Assembly (NCBI GenBank): GCA_034505495.1
Contig: JAPDQV010000019.1
Location: 3,434-59,523 of the forward strand
DNA from: a candidate division KSB1 bacterium
GTDB taxonomy: Bacteria; Zhuqueibacterota; Zhuqueibacteria; Residuimicrobiales; Krinioviventaceae
Length of the DNA: 56,090 nt
Reading direction: 5' to 3'
Position numbers and translations under genes: made by a program. Below, in pieces: positions 16,884 to 24,922 of this stretch. Every line of letters starts with the position of its first letter. Position 1 is the first letter of the stretch. The notes beneath the pieces were generated by a model that had not been told where the DNA came from, searched no databases, and worked only from the letters and a program-made list of their open reading frames with translations.

Positions 16884-17501
16884 ATGCCTCATCATCGAAC
16901 TTTTTATTCGCGCGTCGACTTGGAGACGATTTTCGAGCTGATAGAACCTCACAGCTCTGTTCTCGACTTGGGCTGCGGTGACGGCGAGCTGTTGCTCAAA
17001 TTAATGAAGGAAAAGCAGATCGACGCCCACGGCGTGGAAATCAACGCTGATCTGGTCAGCGAGTGTATCGCCAAAGGTATTCCGACGCTGCATTCGGATT
17101 TGAATGCCGGTCTGGGCGATTTTCCGGACAACTCTTTCGACTATGTCGTGCTCAGCCAAACGCTGCAGCAGATTCGTCGGCCCGATTACATCTTGGCAGA
17201 TCTCCTGCGTGTGGGCAGACGCGGCATCGTCGGTCTGATCAATTTTGGCTATTGGAAAGTGCGAGGATATCTGCTTTTGCGCGGCGCCATGCCCAAATCG
17301 CCCGCTCTTCCTTATGAATGGTACGATACGCCGAACATTCACCTCTCCACCCTCAAAGACTTTGAACGACTCTGCCGACAGTTGAATATTCGCCTCGCCA
17401 AGCAGATCAACATCGCCAACCGCAAACGAGGACAACTCCTGCCCAACCTCCGCCCCAATCTGTTCGCTGAACTGGCCGTTTTCGTTATTGAACGCGGCTG
17501 A
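16884..17501 (+). CDS. metW: Methionine biosynthesis protein MetW (methyltransferase fold)
   Basis: MetW-like protein of 205 residues with a class I methyltransferase fold. The SAM-binding motif is VLDLGCGDGELLLKL and the later GVEIN and FDYVVLSQTLQQ segments are typical. The ATG at 16884 was preferred over 16845 because GGAG lies at 16874-16877; this leaves a 25-base gap after metX instead of an overlap. MetW is usually paired with metX and is thought to support MetX activity; its own methyl acceptor, if any, is unclear. It is the last gene of the long plus-strand operon that starts at envC. Confidence 0.9.
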   Translation: MPHHRTFYSRVDLETIFELIEPHSSVLDLGCGDGELLLKLMKEKQIDAHGVEINADLVSECIAKGIPTLHSDLNAGLGDFPDNSFDYVVLSQTLQQIRRPDYILADLLRVGRRGIVGLINFGYWKVRGYLLLRGAMPKSPALPYEWYDTPNIHLSTLKDFERLCRQLNIRLAKQINIANRKRGQLLPNLRPNLFAELAVFVIERG

Positions 17502-17546
17502 CCAAGGATTTTCCGGCTTTTGCTTCCTTTGCTCCAATAAAAATGT

Positions 17547-17576
17547 TTGGTGAATGAAGAAAAAAATATCTATTAT
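17547..17576 (+). promoter_or_regulatory. Candidate sigma-70-type promoter upstream of the sorting-domain protein
   Basis: TTGGTG at 17547-17552 and TATTAT at 17571-17576 are separated by 18 bases in an AT-rich stretch between metW and the secreted protein gene, 80 bases before its start. This is a pattern match only; related phyla often use a different promoter consensus. Confidence 0.3.
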
Positions 17577-17656
17577 GCGCAAGCTGTGCGCTGCCGTATC
17601 TTTTAAACAAAATCGTCAGGGCATCGAGCAAAGGCCATAAACCCTTGGAGATGAAC

Positions 17657-19153
17657 ATGCAGAAAGCGCGTCAAACTCTGCTTGCCGGAATCTTTTTGAT
17701 TCTGGTGTTGACGCCGATTTGGGGTACAGCGCAAAACGTCGTGGTCAACAGCAGCTTTGAGGATGACAGCGGCTGGACGGTCTATAACGGCGGAACGCCC
17801 AATGATATTGTCGAGTACACCTTCCCGTATACGGCCGACAAGCCGACGCTCGGCAGCGGCAACGCCTGCCTGCACTTTTACGGCGAGATCGTTTCCGGCA
17901 GTTCTTGGATCAACGGCCTGATTTGGCAGCCCGTTACTTTGCAGGGAGGGAAGACCTATATCCTCGATGCCGCCTGGAAATATCTTGACGGAAACGTCGA
18001 TGCCGGTTCCTGGTTCCAGATCTACGTCAGCCAAGAAGAGCCCGTCGATGGACAAGATTGGACGCCGATCGGCAGCAGCCACTCCGACCGCATGTACGGT
18101 TTCAATTCTTGGTCCGGTTGCTCCGGACTGGATATTGACGGCATGTTTATGGATGAAGCCTGTGATCCCAATCACAATGCGCTCTACCGGGCCCCTGCCG
18201 CTCCCGGAGAGCAAGTAGAGGTTTACCTCGGGCTGAAGACTGGAGCCGGCTGGGGTGGTACCTATTTCGAAATCCTTGTTGACGACATTACGTTTAGAGA
18301 AAATAAAGTCCTTAACGGCGATTTCGAGGATGCCGCCGACTGGTCTGTTACCGGCGGTGCAGCTGCGGATAAACTTGATGTCGTGCTTTCTCAAAGCGGC
18401 AATAATGGTCCGGCGCTGGGCAAAGGAAAATTTTTATCGATTAAAGGAGCGGCAAATACCGGAAATTGCGAGGGAGTGATCTGGCAGCCGGTTAAGCTGA
18501 TCGGCGGCGCCGAATACGGATTTAACGCCGGTTTTCGGCATATCTCCGGTGATTTGACGGCCGGATTTTATTGTATCGTTTATGTTGCTCCCGAGGCCCC
18601 CGTCGAAGGCCAGGAATGGAAACCGTCGGTCACACCTGTCGCGTTTTTCAATTCGGCTGCCGGCTGCAGCGGCAACGGAGCAAACGGTACGTTTCGGCGC
18701 GACGGCTGCGGCGGTTTCGGACGCTTTACCGCTTTCGGAGCACCGGGACAAGAAGTGACAGCTTATTTGGGATTCAAAACCGGATGCAGCAAAGCCGTAG
18801 CCGCTTTCGAAGTTACGATCGACGATGTAAGCCTTGTGCTTTTGAGCGAGACATCCGCTCAAGTCGTTGAACAAAAAGAGCAAACTCCGATAGAGTGCAT
18901 CCTCGAACAAAATTACCCCAATCCGTTCAATCCATACACGGATATCAAGTTCACTCTACCGAAAACCTCTAACGCAAGGCTGGCGGTTTATGATCTTTCC
19001 GGCCGGACCGTATCCATTCTGCTCGATGGAACCGTGGAAGCCGGAAGTCATACCGTAAGCTTTAGCGGCGAGGGACTGAGCACCGGGATTTATCTCTATG
19101 CTTTGGAAGTAGAAGGACAAAAGATCACCAGACGGATGGTTCTGCTAAAGTAG
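17657..19153 (+). CDS. Secreted two-module protein with type IX secretion (Por) C-terminal sorting domain
   Basis: Exported protein of 498 residues. The ATG at 17657 was chosen because GGAG (17647-17650) is six bases upstream; it gives a signal peptide ending IWGTAQ. Two homologous modules follow (about 27-215 and 217-405). Both begin VVNSSFED / VLNGDFED, contain IWQPV, then EEPVDGQDW / EAPVEGQEW, then a Cys-containing Gly-rich loop, and end with PG(E/Q)(Q/E)V..YLG(L/F)KTG and a DDI(T)F / DDVSL strand. This resembles carbohydrate-binding-type beta-sandwich repeats. The C-terminal 80 residues are a sorting domain (QNYPNPFNP, then VYDLSGR, ending ITRRMVLLK). No catalytic domain is visible. The ligand is unknown. 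It is followed by a clear terminator. Confidence 0.85.
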   Translation: MQKARQTLLAGIFLILVLTPIWGTAQNVVVNSSFEDDSGWTVYNGGTPNDIVEYTFPYTADKPTLGSGNACLHFYGEIVSGSSWINGLIWQPVTLQGGKTYILDAAWKYLDGNVDAGSWFQIYVSQEEPVDGQDWTPIGSSHSDRMYGFNSWSGCSGLDIDGMFMDEACDPNHNALYRAPAAPGEQVEVYLGLKTGAGWGGTYFEILVDDITFRENKVLNGDFEDAADWSVTGGAAADKLDVVLSQSGNNGPALGKGKFLSIKGAANTGNCEGVIWQPVKLIGGAEYGFNAGFRHISGDLTAGFYCIVYVAPEAPVEGQEWKPSVTPVAFFNSAAGCSGNGANGTFRRDGCGGFGRFTAFGAPGQEVTAYLGFKTGCSKAVAAFEVTIDDVSLVLLSETSAQVVEQKEQTPIECILEQNYPNPFNPYTDIKFTLPKTSNARLAVYDLSGRTVSILLDGTVEAGSHTVSFSGEGLSTGIYLYALEVEGQKITRRMVLLK

Positions 19154-19168
19154 GAAAGAGAAGAGTTG

Positions 19169-19197
19169 AAAGGCGGCTCACAAAAGCCGCCTTTTTT
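19169..19197 (+). terminator. Rho-independent terminator
   Basis: A perfect 10-bp stem (19169-19178 and 19185-19194, AAAGGCGGCT) with a six-base loop CACAAA and a T-run at 19192-19197. It follows the sorting-domain protein by 15 bases and reaches into the stop codon of the convergent dehydrogenase gene. Confidence 0.9.
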
Positions 19198-20176
19198 ATT
19201 CGATACCGCGAATCTTTTCCATAAACTGCGCCCTCAGCCACATTTCAGCAGAGTCCGTATTGCAGAAGGCAAGCTTGCCGCGAAAGTCGTTCAATTTGGC
19301 AAAGCCGTGCGCCTTCATCCATACCGAAACTTCGTCCAAAAGATCGCGCAATCGATCCAAGCCTTGCTGATAAAATAGAGAAGCGATCTGAACGGTTTGA
19401 GCGCCCGCCAATATCAACTTGATCACGTCGGCACCGCTCTTTACACCTGTGACGGCGGAGATGTCGCAACCGACTTGTCCATAAAGCACCGCCGTCCATC
19501 GCAAAGTTTTGAACAGGTCATAAGAACTGCTGAAGGAAAAGGTCGTGGTGAGGGTCAGCCGATCGATGTCGATGTCCGGCTCGGTGAAGCGGTTAAAGAT
19601 GACAACCCCGCGGGCGCCGCTGTCGGCCAACCGTGAGACAAAGTGCGGCAATGAACTGAAATAAGGCCCAATCTTGACCGCGACCGGAATGGAAACCTGT
19701 TTAGTCACTTCCCGCAGGATGTCCAGGTACATTTTTTCGATCGTTGCCGCGTCTTCCTTTTTGTCGATCGCCGTTTTAAAGATGTTGAGCTCCAAAGCGT
19801 CGGCGCCTGCTTCCTGAAGCTGCCGTGCATACGAGATCCACCATTTGGCCGTCACGCAGTTGACGCTCGCAATGACCGGAATGGAAACCAAGCGTTTAGC
19901 TTCGCTGAGCATTTCGCAATATTCCTGCGGGCCATACTGCAGCTCCAATTGCGCCCGAAGATAATCGTACGCTTCTGTATGCAGCGCAGCCGAGGCATCG
20001 ATCTGAAAATCCTTTTGCGCCAACACTTCTTCAAAAATGCTTTTTACGACTACGGCTCCGGCGCCGAATTTCTCGCAATCGGCAATCTTGGCTGCCGATT
20101 TGGTCAGTCCGCTCGACGCAACGATCAACGGATTGCGCAATTGAAGTCCGAGGTAAGACGTGGACAGATCGATCAT
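19196..20176 (-). CDS. Dihydroorotate dehydrogenase-like flavoprotein
   Basis: A 326-residue FMN TIM-barrel protein related to class 1 dihydroorotate dehydrogenases (PyrD/PreA superfamily). Visible family features are the opening STSYLGLQLRNPLIVASSGLT (quoted in part: LRNPLIVASSGLT), FGAGAVVVKSIFEE, PVIASVNCVTAKWW, PVAVKIGPYF, GVVIFNRF and a C-terminal FMN-phosphate region GVKSGADVIKLILAGA. The Cys in SVNC sits near the expected active-site loop. The ATG at 20176 has AAGGAG six bases upstream. An ATG at 20182 abuts that site and is less likely. It is a stand-alone gene, not with other pyrimidine genes, so the substrate may not be dihydroorotate. Confidence 0.8.
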   Translation of the reverse strand: MIDLSTSYLGLQLRNPLIVASSGLTKSAAKIADCEKFGAGAVVVKSIFEEVLAQKDFQIDASAALHTEAYDYLRAQLELQYGPQEYCEMLSEAKRLVSIPVIASVNCVTAKWWISYARQLQEAGADALELNIFKTAIDKKEDAATIEKMYLDILREVTKQVSIPVAVKIGPYFSSLPHFVSRLADSGARGVVIFNRFTEPDIDIDRLTLTTTFSFSSSYDLFKTLRWTAVLYGQVGCDISAVTGVKSGADVIKLILAGAQTVQIASLFYQQGLDRLRDLLDEVSVWMKAHGFAKLNDFRGKLAFCNTDSAEMWLRAQFMEKIRGIE

Positions 20177-20312
20177 GTTCATCTCCTTCGATGCGGTGTA
20201 TGCGTATCGTCAATTTCTTTAATTTGCACCACAAAAGCAAGCGGCAAAATCCTTTTCCTGCTTGTAACTCCGGCTAAGAAAATTTAAATTGGCGCAAAAG
20301 GAGGAATCGAAC

Positions 20313-20831
20313 ATGCAATGGGACTGGATAGATTTGCGAAATCTTGATTTCAACGCGTTCGAAATTTGGCAAGGCCAAGGGCTGCTGTTGGCGAGCGGCG
20401 ATTATGCGCAAAGGCATTACAACGCCATGACCATCGGCTGGGGAGCATTCGGTATTCTTTGGGGAAAACCGGCAGCCTTTGTGTTTGTCCGGCCGACGCG
20501 ATTCACATTTCAATTTATGGAGCAATACCCTACTTTTTCCATCTCTGCTTTTTCCAAAGACTACGCATCGGCGCTGCACATTATGGGAACCCGCTCAGGC
20601 AGAGACGGCGACAAGTTTGCCGCCGCCTCTCTTACCGTCATTCCGAGCGGACGCATCGCCGCTCCCTCTTTTGCAGAAGCCGAATGGACGGCAGAATGCC
20701 GTACGATTTTCCGCCAGGATATTGAGCCGAAAGGTTTTCTCGATAAAGAGATCGAAGCTTTTTACCCGCGCCAAGACTATCACCGCCTTTATGTCGGAGA
20801 AATCCTCGGCCTGCGGCGCAGAGTTGATTAA
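20313..20831 (+). CDS. Flavin reductase-like (FMN-binding split-barrel) protein
   Basis: A 172-residue protein of the flavin-reductase-like split-barrel family, cytoplasmic proteins that bind FMN and either reduce flavin with NAD(P)H or act as flavin-dependent oxidoreductases. Recognisable parts are GLLLASGDYAQRHYNAMTIGWG near the N-terminus (quoted in part: HYNAMTIGWGAFG), FVRPTRFTFQFMEQ and YPTFSISAF. The ATG at 20313 has a strong AAGGAGG site (20298-20304). It is transcribed away from the dihydroorotate-dehydrogenase-like gene across a 136-bp spacer and converges with the PorV-TPR gene, whose stop overlaps its end by four bases. The substrate is not known. Confidence 0.75.
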   Translation: MQWDWIDLRNLDFNAFEIWQGQGLLLASGDYAQRHYNAMTIGWGAFGILWGKPAAFVFVRPTRFTFQFMEQYPTFSISAFSKDYASALHIMGTRSGRDGDKFAAASLTVIPSGRIAAPSFAEAEWTAECRTIFRQDIEPKGFLDKEIEAFYPRQDYHRLYVGEILGLRRRVD

Positions 20832-23050
20832 CGGATGCTTTCCAGAGCTTCGAGGCGCTCCGTCGCACGGGCGCGATATTCACGTGCGCCCTTGTGATCT
20901 GGATTGAGGCGCAGCACCTCATTCCACCATTTGATCGCTTCCAGATAATCTCCGGCCGTGTAGTAGGTCATGCCCCGATTAAAAAATTCATCCACGTCGC
21001 GGCGCAGAGCGTTTCGGCATGACTTTATTACTTCCTCTGCGGCGGCATCGGGATTGAGAATCCTCGCAGCTTGAGCGCTTTGCAGAGCGGCAAGTAAATC
21101 GTGTTGCTGCAATTTACGCCTCGCATTGCTTAGCAGCGTTTCAGCGTCTACCTGGCGCCGAATGCGTTCCAATAAAATTGCCGTCTCTTTTGGCCGGAGG
21201 CCGGTTCTTTGCAGGGAATCTGCCAGAATGACGGCGATCTCGAATTTTTTTGCCGCAAAGGCTGCCTGCGCCTGTCGTAAAAGAGACTGGCCCCGGTCGC
21301 TCGTCGGGGCATTGAGTCGGGCCAGGAAATTTCTGGCCTTGACATGGTTTGGATCGTATGTCAAAACCGTTTCGAAGGCCGTCCTGGCCTCGAGGGAATC
21401 TCCCTTTTGCAGCGCAGACTCTCCGCGTTGCAGGTGATCTTCGATCTGTTCCTCAACCATGCGCTGAATTTCATCCGCCTTTTCTGCAGCAATCGGATGG
21501 TCTTTTTCCAACGCCGATACCTGCTGATAGGCTGAAAGGGCGCCTTTCCAATCACCTCGGCTTTCTTTTTCTGCTGCTTCATCCAGAAGGGCGGACACAG
21601 TACGGCGATTCAGCTTTTTCTGTAGACGCACATTGGACAACTGCTCGAACGCCTCAGAATGCGTCGGCTGGATTTTGACGGTCGTCAAAAACTCTTCCTC
21701 CGCCGCATAGAGTTCTTTTCGGCTCAGATATTCAAGACCTGCTAAGTAATGGCGTTCGGCTTCCTCGGCATCTTTTTCCCGAAACCGCTGCAGGTAATCC
21801 TTCACCAATTGTTGTTTTGGGTCGAGTAGCTGCACTGCTTCAAAAATGCGTCGCGCTTCCGAATCGGATGAGTCGTAGAGCTCGACGGCTCTTCGGACCC
21901 ATGTTTCGATTTCCGGTTTGGCCGCGGCAGAAAGAGCAGCCAGGTGCTTGCGGAGTTTGGGATGCAAAGGGTTGATTTTTGCCGCTTCCGTAAGGAGGAA
22001 AGCTGCCTCCAAAGTCCTCTTTTCAGCCAAGCGCTGCAGCGCCAGAGAACTGAGCGAGTCGATCAATCGCTCGTCTTCCTTAACGAGAAGCTCAACCCCC
22101 TCATACAGTGCCCGCGCGTAGAGGTGATCTTTGTCATAGTACAACGCTTTGCGGGCTTGCTGCAGCGCCTCTGTTCGATGTCGCAGGCGCAGAGCTTCTT
22201 TGGCACGATGGTAATGTCTTTCGGCGGCTGTAGTCGGCTCGTCACCAATCCGCAAGGAACCGCTTACCATCAGTCGTTGAGCCCGTGAATCGAATGCAAC
22301 CTCGATCACAAGCGGATCCTTGCGCCAAGACAGCCCGTAATTGATATTGCCTTGGCCTGTTTCGAGTCCTGCATAGGCGGTCAAAAATCGCCGCATTTCC
22401 CACGAAAAACCGATGTGATTGCTATTTCGGTCGTTTTGCCAACGGCGGCTGTAAAAAAGTGTGATTTTTTCGTACGGTGTGCGGTAGGCAACGCCCGCGC
22501 CGAGTTCCTCGGCATTCTTTCTGGAAAAGTATGAAGCACCGAACAAGATTCTGTGTAGAAAAAAGCGGTAAAAGATCGAATAAGGAGTTGGTCGAGTAGC
22601 CGGTTGGAGTGAATAAAGGATTCCAATACGGCCTTCGATGCTTTCATCTTTGGATTGTCGTACGGCAGCCAGGCTGCCGCCTAAAAAAAGCCCATAGGAG
22701 AGTGATCGCGCCAAGGAGACGCCGAGTTGCTTCTTTGGGTTAGGAATTGATTCAGCAGAGAAATACCATACACCGAACGTACCGCTCGGAGGTAAAAAGG
22801 CTGTTGCGGCCCAATAATTCAGCGTATAAGGCTCGCAAAAGGAAGCCGCAATTTGCGAATATCGGTTGACGGCCGATGCGGCAGGATTCCAGAACAACGA
22901 AGCGGCGTCGGTTAGGAACAGTGAGGCGCTGCCGCCGGTGGCAACGCCGACGGCGGAAGGAGAGGTTTCGGCCCGCAGATTGATCGAGAGAGCAATATTA
23001 AAGGAAAAAATGAATAGGAGAACCGGCTTGTGGTTAGGAGATATAAACAT
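20828..23050 (-). CDS. PorV-like outer-membrane barrel fused to a long TPR domain
   Basis: A 740-residue exported protein. The ATG at 23050 gives a hydrophobic signal peptide (MFISPNHKPVLLFIFSFNIA, then LSINLRAE). Residues about 30-280 resemble a PorV/PorQ-type outer-membrane barrel: near the N-terminus GVATGGSASLFLTDAASLFW followed by NPAA, the family's G-G-A-x-S/W-NPA pattern, then alternating amphipathic strands. The C-terminal 450 residues are helical TPR-like repeats, for example AERHYLAGLEYLSRKELYAA, ALSAYQQVSALEKDHP, and GMTYYTAGDYLEAIKWWNEV. The start lies 14 bases inside the upstream adenylate cyclase gene with no obvious ribosome binding site, suggesting coupled translation. A barrel plus TPR tail suggests an envelope scaffold; this is inference. 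Confidence 0.7.
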   Translation of the reverse strand: MFISPNHKPVLLFIFSFNIALSINLRAETSPSAVGVATGGSASLFLTDAASLFWNPAASAVNRYSQIAASFCEPYTLNYWAATAFLPPSGTFGVWYFSAESIPNPKKQLGVSLARSLSYGLFLGGSLAAVRQSKDESIEGRIGILYSLQPATRPTPYSIFYRFFLHRILFGASYFSRKNAEELGAGVAYRTPYEKITLFYSRRWQNDRNSNHIGFSWEMRRFLTAYAGLETGQGNINYGLSWRKDPLVIEVAFDSRAQRLMVSGSLRIGDEPTTAAERHYHRAKEALRLRHRTEALQQARKALYYDKDHLYARALYEGVELLVKEDERLIDSLSSLALQRLAEKRTLEAAFLLTEAAKINPLHPKLRKHLAALSAAAKPEIETWVRRAVELYDSSDSEARRIFEAVQLLDPKQQLVKDYLQRFREKDAEEAERHYLAGLEYLSRKELYAAEEEFLTTVKIQPTHSEAFEQLSNVRLQKKLNRRTVSALLDEAAEKESRGDWKGALSAYQQVSALEKDHPIAAEKADEIQRMVEEQIEDHLQRGESALQKGDSLEARTAFETVLTYDPNHVKARNFLARLNAPTSDRGQSLLRQAQAAFAAKKFEIAVILADSLQRTGLRPKETAILLERIRRQVDAETLLSNARRKLQQHDLLAALQSAQAARILNPDAAAEEVIKSCRNALRRDVDEFFNRGMTYYTAGDYLEAIKWWNEVLRLNPDHKGAREYRARATERLEALESIR

Positions 23051-24527
23051 GGTCGTACAGGATCTCGAAAGTCGCGACCGGTCGGCTGCGGCCTTTGACC
23101 CAAACCGGCTTGAGCTCGAAGACAGGAAATTCTTCTTCCAAGGCATTCATGATGCTGTGCGGAGCAATGATTTGCCCCGGCCTGGCGATGGCGCAGAGCC
23201 TTGATGCAAGATTAACGACGTCGCCGATCACCGTATAGTCCATGCGGTCCTGAGAACCCATGTGGCCCATAACCGCCGAGCCGGTATTGAGGCCGATGCC
23301 TACCTGAAGGGTGATCAGTCCTTGAGCGGCGCGTTCATGGTTCAGCTCGCGCAGTTTTCTCTGAATCTCCACCGCACAAAGGACGGCGCGATCGACCTGA
23401 CGTTCGCCTTCAAAGAGCGCCATGACCTCGTCGCCCATATACTTGTCGACGGCGCCGCCGTGCTTTACGATCAGCTGCGCCTGAAGATCGAGATAGATGT
23501 TGATCAACTTGACGATCTCACCCGGCGTGAGTCGCTCGGTAAGATTGGAAAAATTGCGAATATCCGAAAAGAGCAGAGTTACCTGCTTCATTTCCGCTTC
23601 GAGTGTTTTGCCTTTTGCTGTTCTTTCGCGGATCATTTTCAAAGTGGCAGGCGAGACAAACTTTTGCAGAACCAGGTTTTCGCGCAGGTGTTTGAGCATC
23701 AGATTGAACTCGACCGCCAATTTCCCCAGTTCATCCTGCGAAAGCACCGGTATCTCCGCTTCCAAATTTCCCTCGCGGATACGCAGGACGCCGGTCTCCA
23801 GCTCGGAAATTTGGCGCGTCATTCTGTGGACGATAAAAAAAACAAAACCAATCGAGACCAAAGCAAGGGCTCCGGTGGCGTAAGCCATAATCAGCACCAT
23901 TCTGTCTATCGGCGCAGTAATGGCAGCGGCAGAAAACCCCATAGACAGCACGCCCAGATATAAAGAATCGCCGCTGGTCTTTTTGGCATAGAGCGGATAG
24001 ATATACTCCAAAATATCGCCTTCCCGACGCAGGGATTGCGTTTGCAGCGAAGAAAAATAACGCTGTTCATTTTCGCCTAGACGGGCGTTCAAATTACTTG
24101 GGATGTTGTGTGCAATGACGACGCCGTAGCGATCAATGACCCTTGCATAAAGCAGGCCGGTAATTTTTTGGCTGCAGACTTCCAGAACAGCCTCGCGTAT
24201 GGCTCCCAGAGGGGCGCTGCGGGCGTTCGGATTACCGATGTTTTTGTAGTAAACCGGCAGTTCGTCGCGAATGCGTCGACCGGTTTGCTGCAAAGCGACT
24301 TGGCAGGTGCGCGAGAGACCTTCGGTGAGTTCCCGACGGCCGTTTCGGGCAAAAATGAGGAAAAGAGCCGTCTCCATGCAGATGACCAAAAAACCGATCA
24401 GAATGATGAATTTGGAGCGCAAGGAGAGAGAGTCCAGACATTTGCGGGCAGGAAATGAATTGCCTTGCAATTCGGGGTTGCCAGGAAAAGAGCGATTTTG
24501 ACTGCCGTGTTTATCCGCGTGGGACAT
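23034..24527 (-). CDS. Membrane-bound class III adenylate cyclase with HAMP domain
   Basis: A 497-residue receptor-type cyclase. One membrane helix lies at about 39-60 and a second at about 209-233, enclosing a 150-residue extracytoplasmic sensor domain. A HAMP domain follows (234-286), then a linker (LRENLVLQKFVSPATLKMIR), then the class III cyclase domain (312-490). The metal aspartates are Asp322 (LFSDIRNFS) and Asp366 (DKYMGDEVMALF). The purine-specifying residues are Lys362 and Thr432 (DYTVIGD), an adenylate-type pair. Asn439 and Arg443 (NLASRL) complete the site, so it should be active and make cAMP from ATP. It overlaps the PorV-TPR gene downstream. A possible cAMP reader is encoded at 6293-6826. 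Confidence 0.88.
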   Translation of the reverse strand: MSHADKHGSQNRSFPGNPELQGNSFPARKCLDSLSLRSKFIILIGFLVICMETALFLIFARNGRRELTEGLSRTCQVALQQTGRRIRDELPVYYKNIGNPNARSAPLGAIREAVLEVCSQKITGLLYARVIDRYGVVIAHNIPSNLNARLGENEQRYFSSLQTQSLRREGDILEYIYPLYAKKTSGDSLYLGVLSMGFSAAAITAPIDRMVLIMAYATGALALVSIGFVFFIVHRMTRQISELETGVLRIREGNLEAEIPVLSQDELGKLAVEFNLMLKHLRENLVLQKFVSPATLKMIRERTAKGKTLEAEMKQVTLLFSDIRNFSNLTERLTPGEIVKLINIYLDLQAQLIVKHGGAVDKYMGDEVMALFEGERQVDRAVLCAVEIQRKLRELNHERAAQGLITLQVGIGLNTGSAVMGHMGSQDRMDYTVIGDVVNLASRLCAIARPGQIIAPHSIMNALEEEFPVFELKPVWVKGRSRPVATFEILYDHVYIS

Positions 24528-24625
24528 GACTGCAAATCCGCCGAATTTTTGCCCAAGGAGCCGATTAAACTTTTAGTCGCAGCCTCTCCTGATTTTAACA
24601 GACGTTAGAATCTGCCGCGCGCTTC

Positions 24626-24922
24626 TTATTCCACTACGATGATTTCTTCCACTTGAAACGTCGCTTCTTTTTTCAGCTCCGGCGTCGGGTTGCCTGCATG
24701 TCTGCTGAGATAGATGATCGTATACAAGAGAATGAGCGCCGCCAAGAGAAGCCGCAACGGACTAGTTTTTGTCGGGGGCTTGCTGTATCGGATTCTACGG
24801 AACTGAATGCGCGGTCTATCCGGATCGTTTTCTGGTTTGTAGTAGCGCGGGATGTACTCGAACTGTCGCGGCTGCTGTAATTTTAAAAACGACATGGCCA
24901 TACCCCGCATAAATGGACTCAT
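24626..24922 (-). CDS. Small single-pass membrane protein, unknown
   Basis: A 98-residue protein whose ATG overlaps the dacB stop as ATGA, so it is probably translated by coupling. The N-terminal half is basic and rich in Arg, Tyr and Pro (FEYIPRYYKPENDPDRPR); one membrane helix follows (about residues 58-72, LRLLLAALILLYTIIYL) and then a short acidic tail (EEIIVVE). The basic half is probably cytoplasmic. I recognise no family. Alternative in-frame ATGs occur at codons 5, 8 and 10. It lies between dacB and the adenylate cyclase. Confidence 0.5.
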   Translation of the reverse strand: MSPFMRGMAMSFLKLQQPRQFEYIPRYYKPENDPDRPRIQFRRIRYSKPPTKTSPLRLLLAALILLYTIIYLSRHAGNPTPELKKEATFQVEEIIVVE

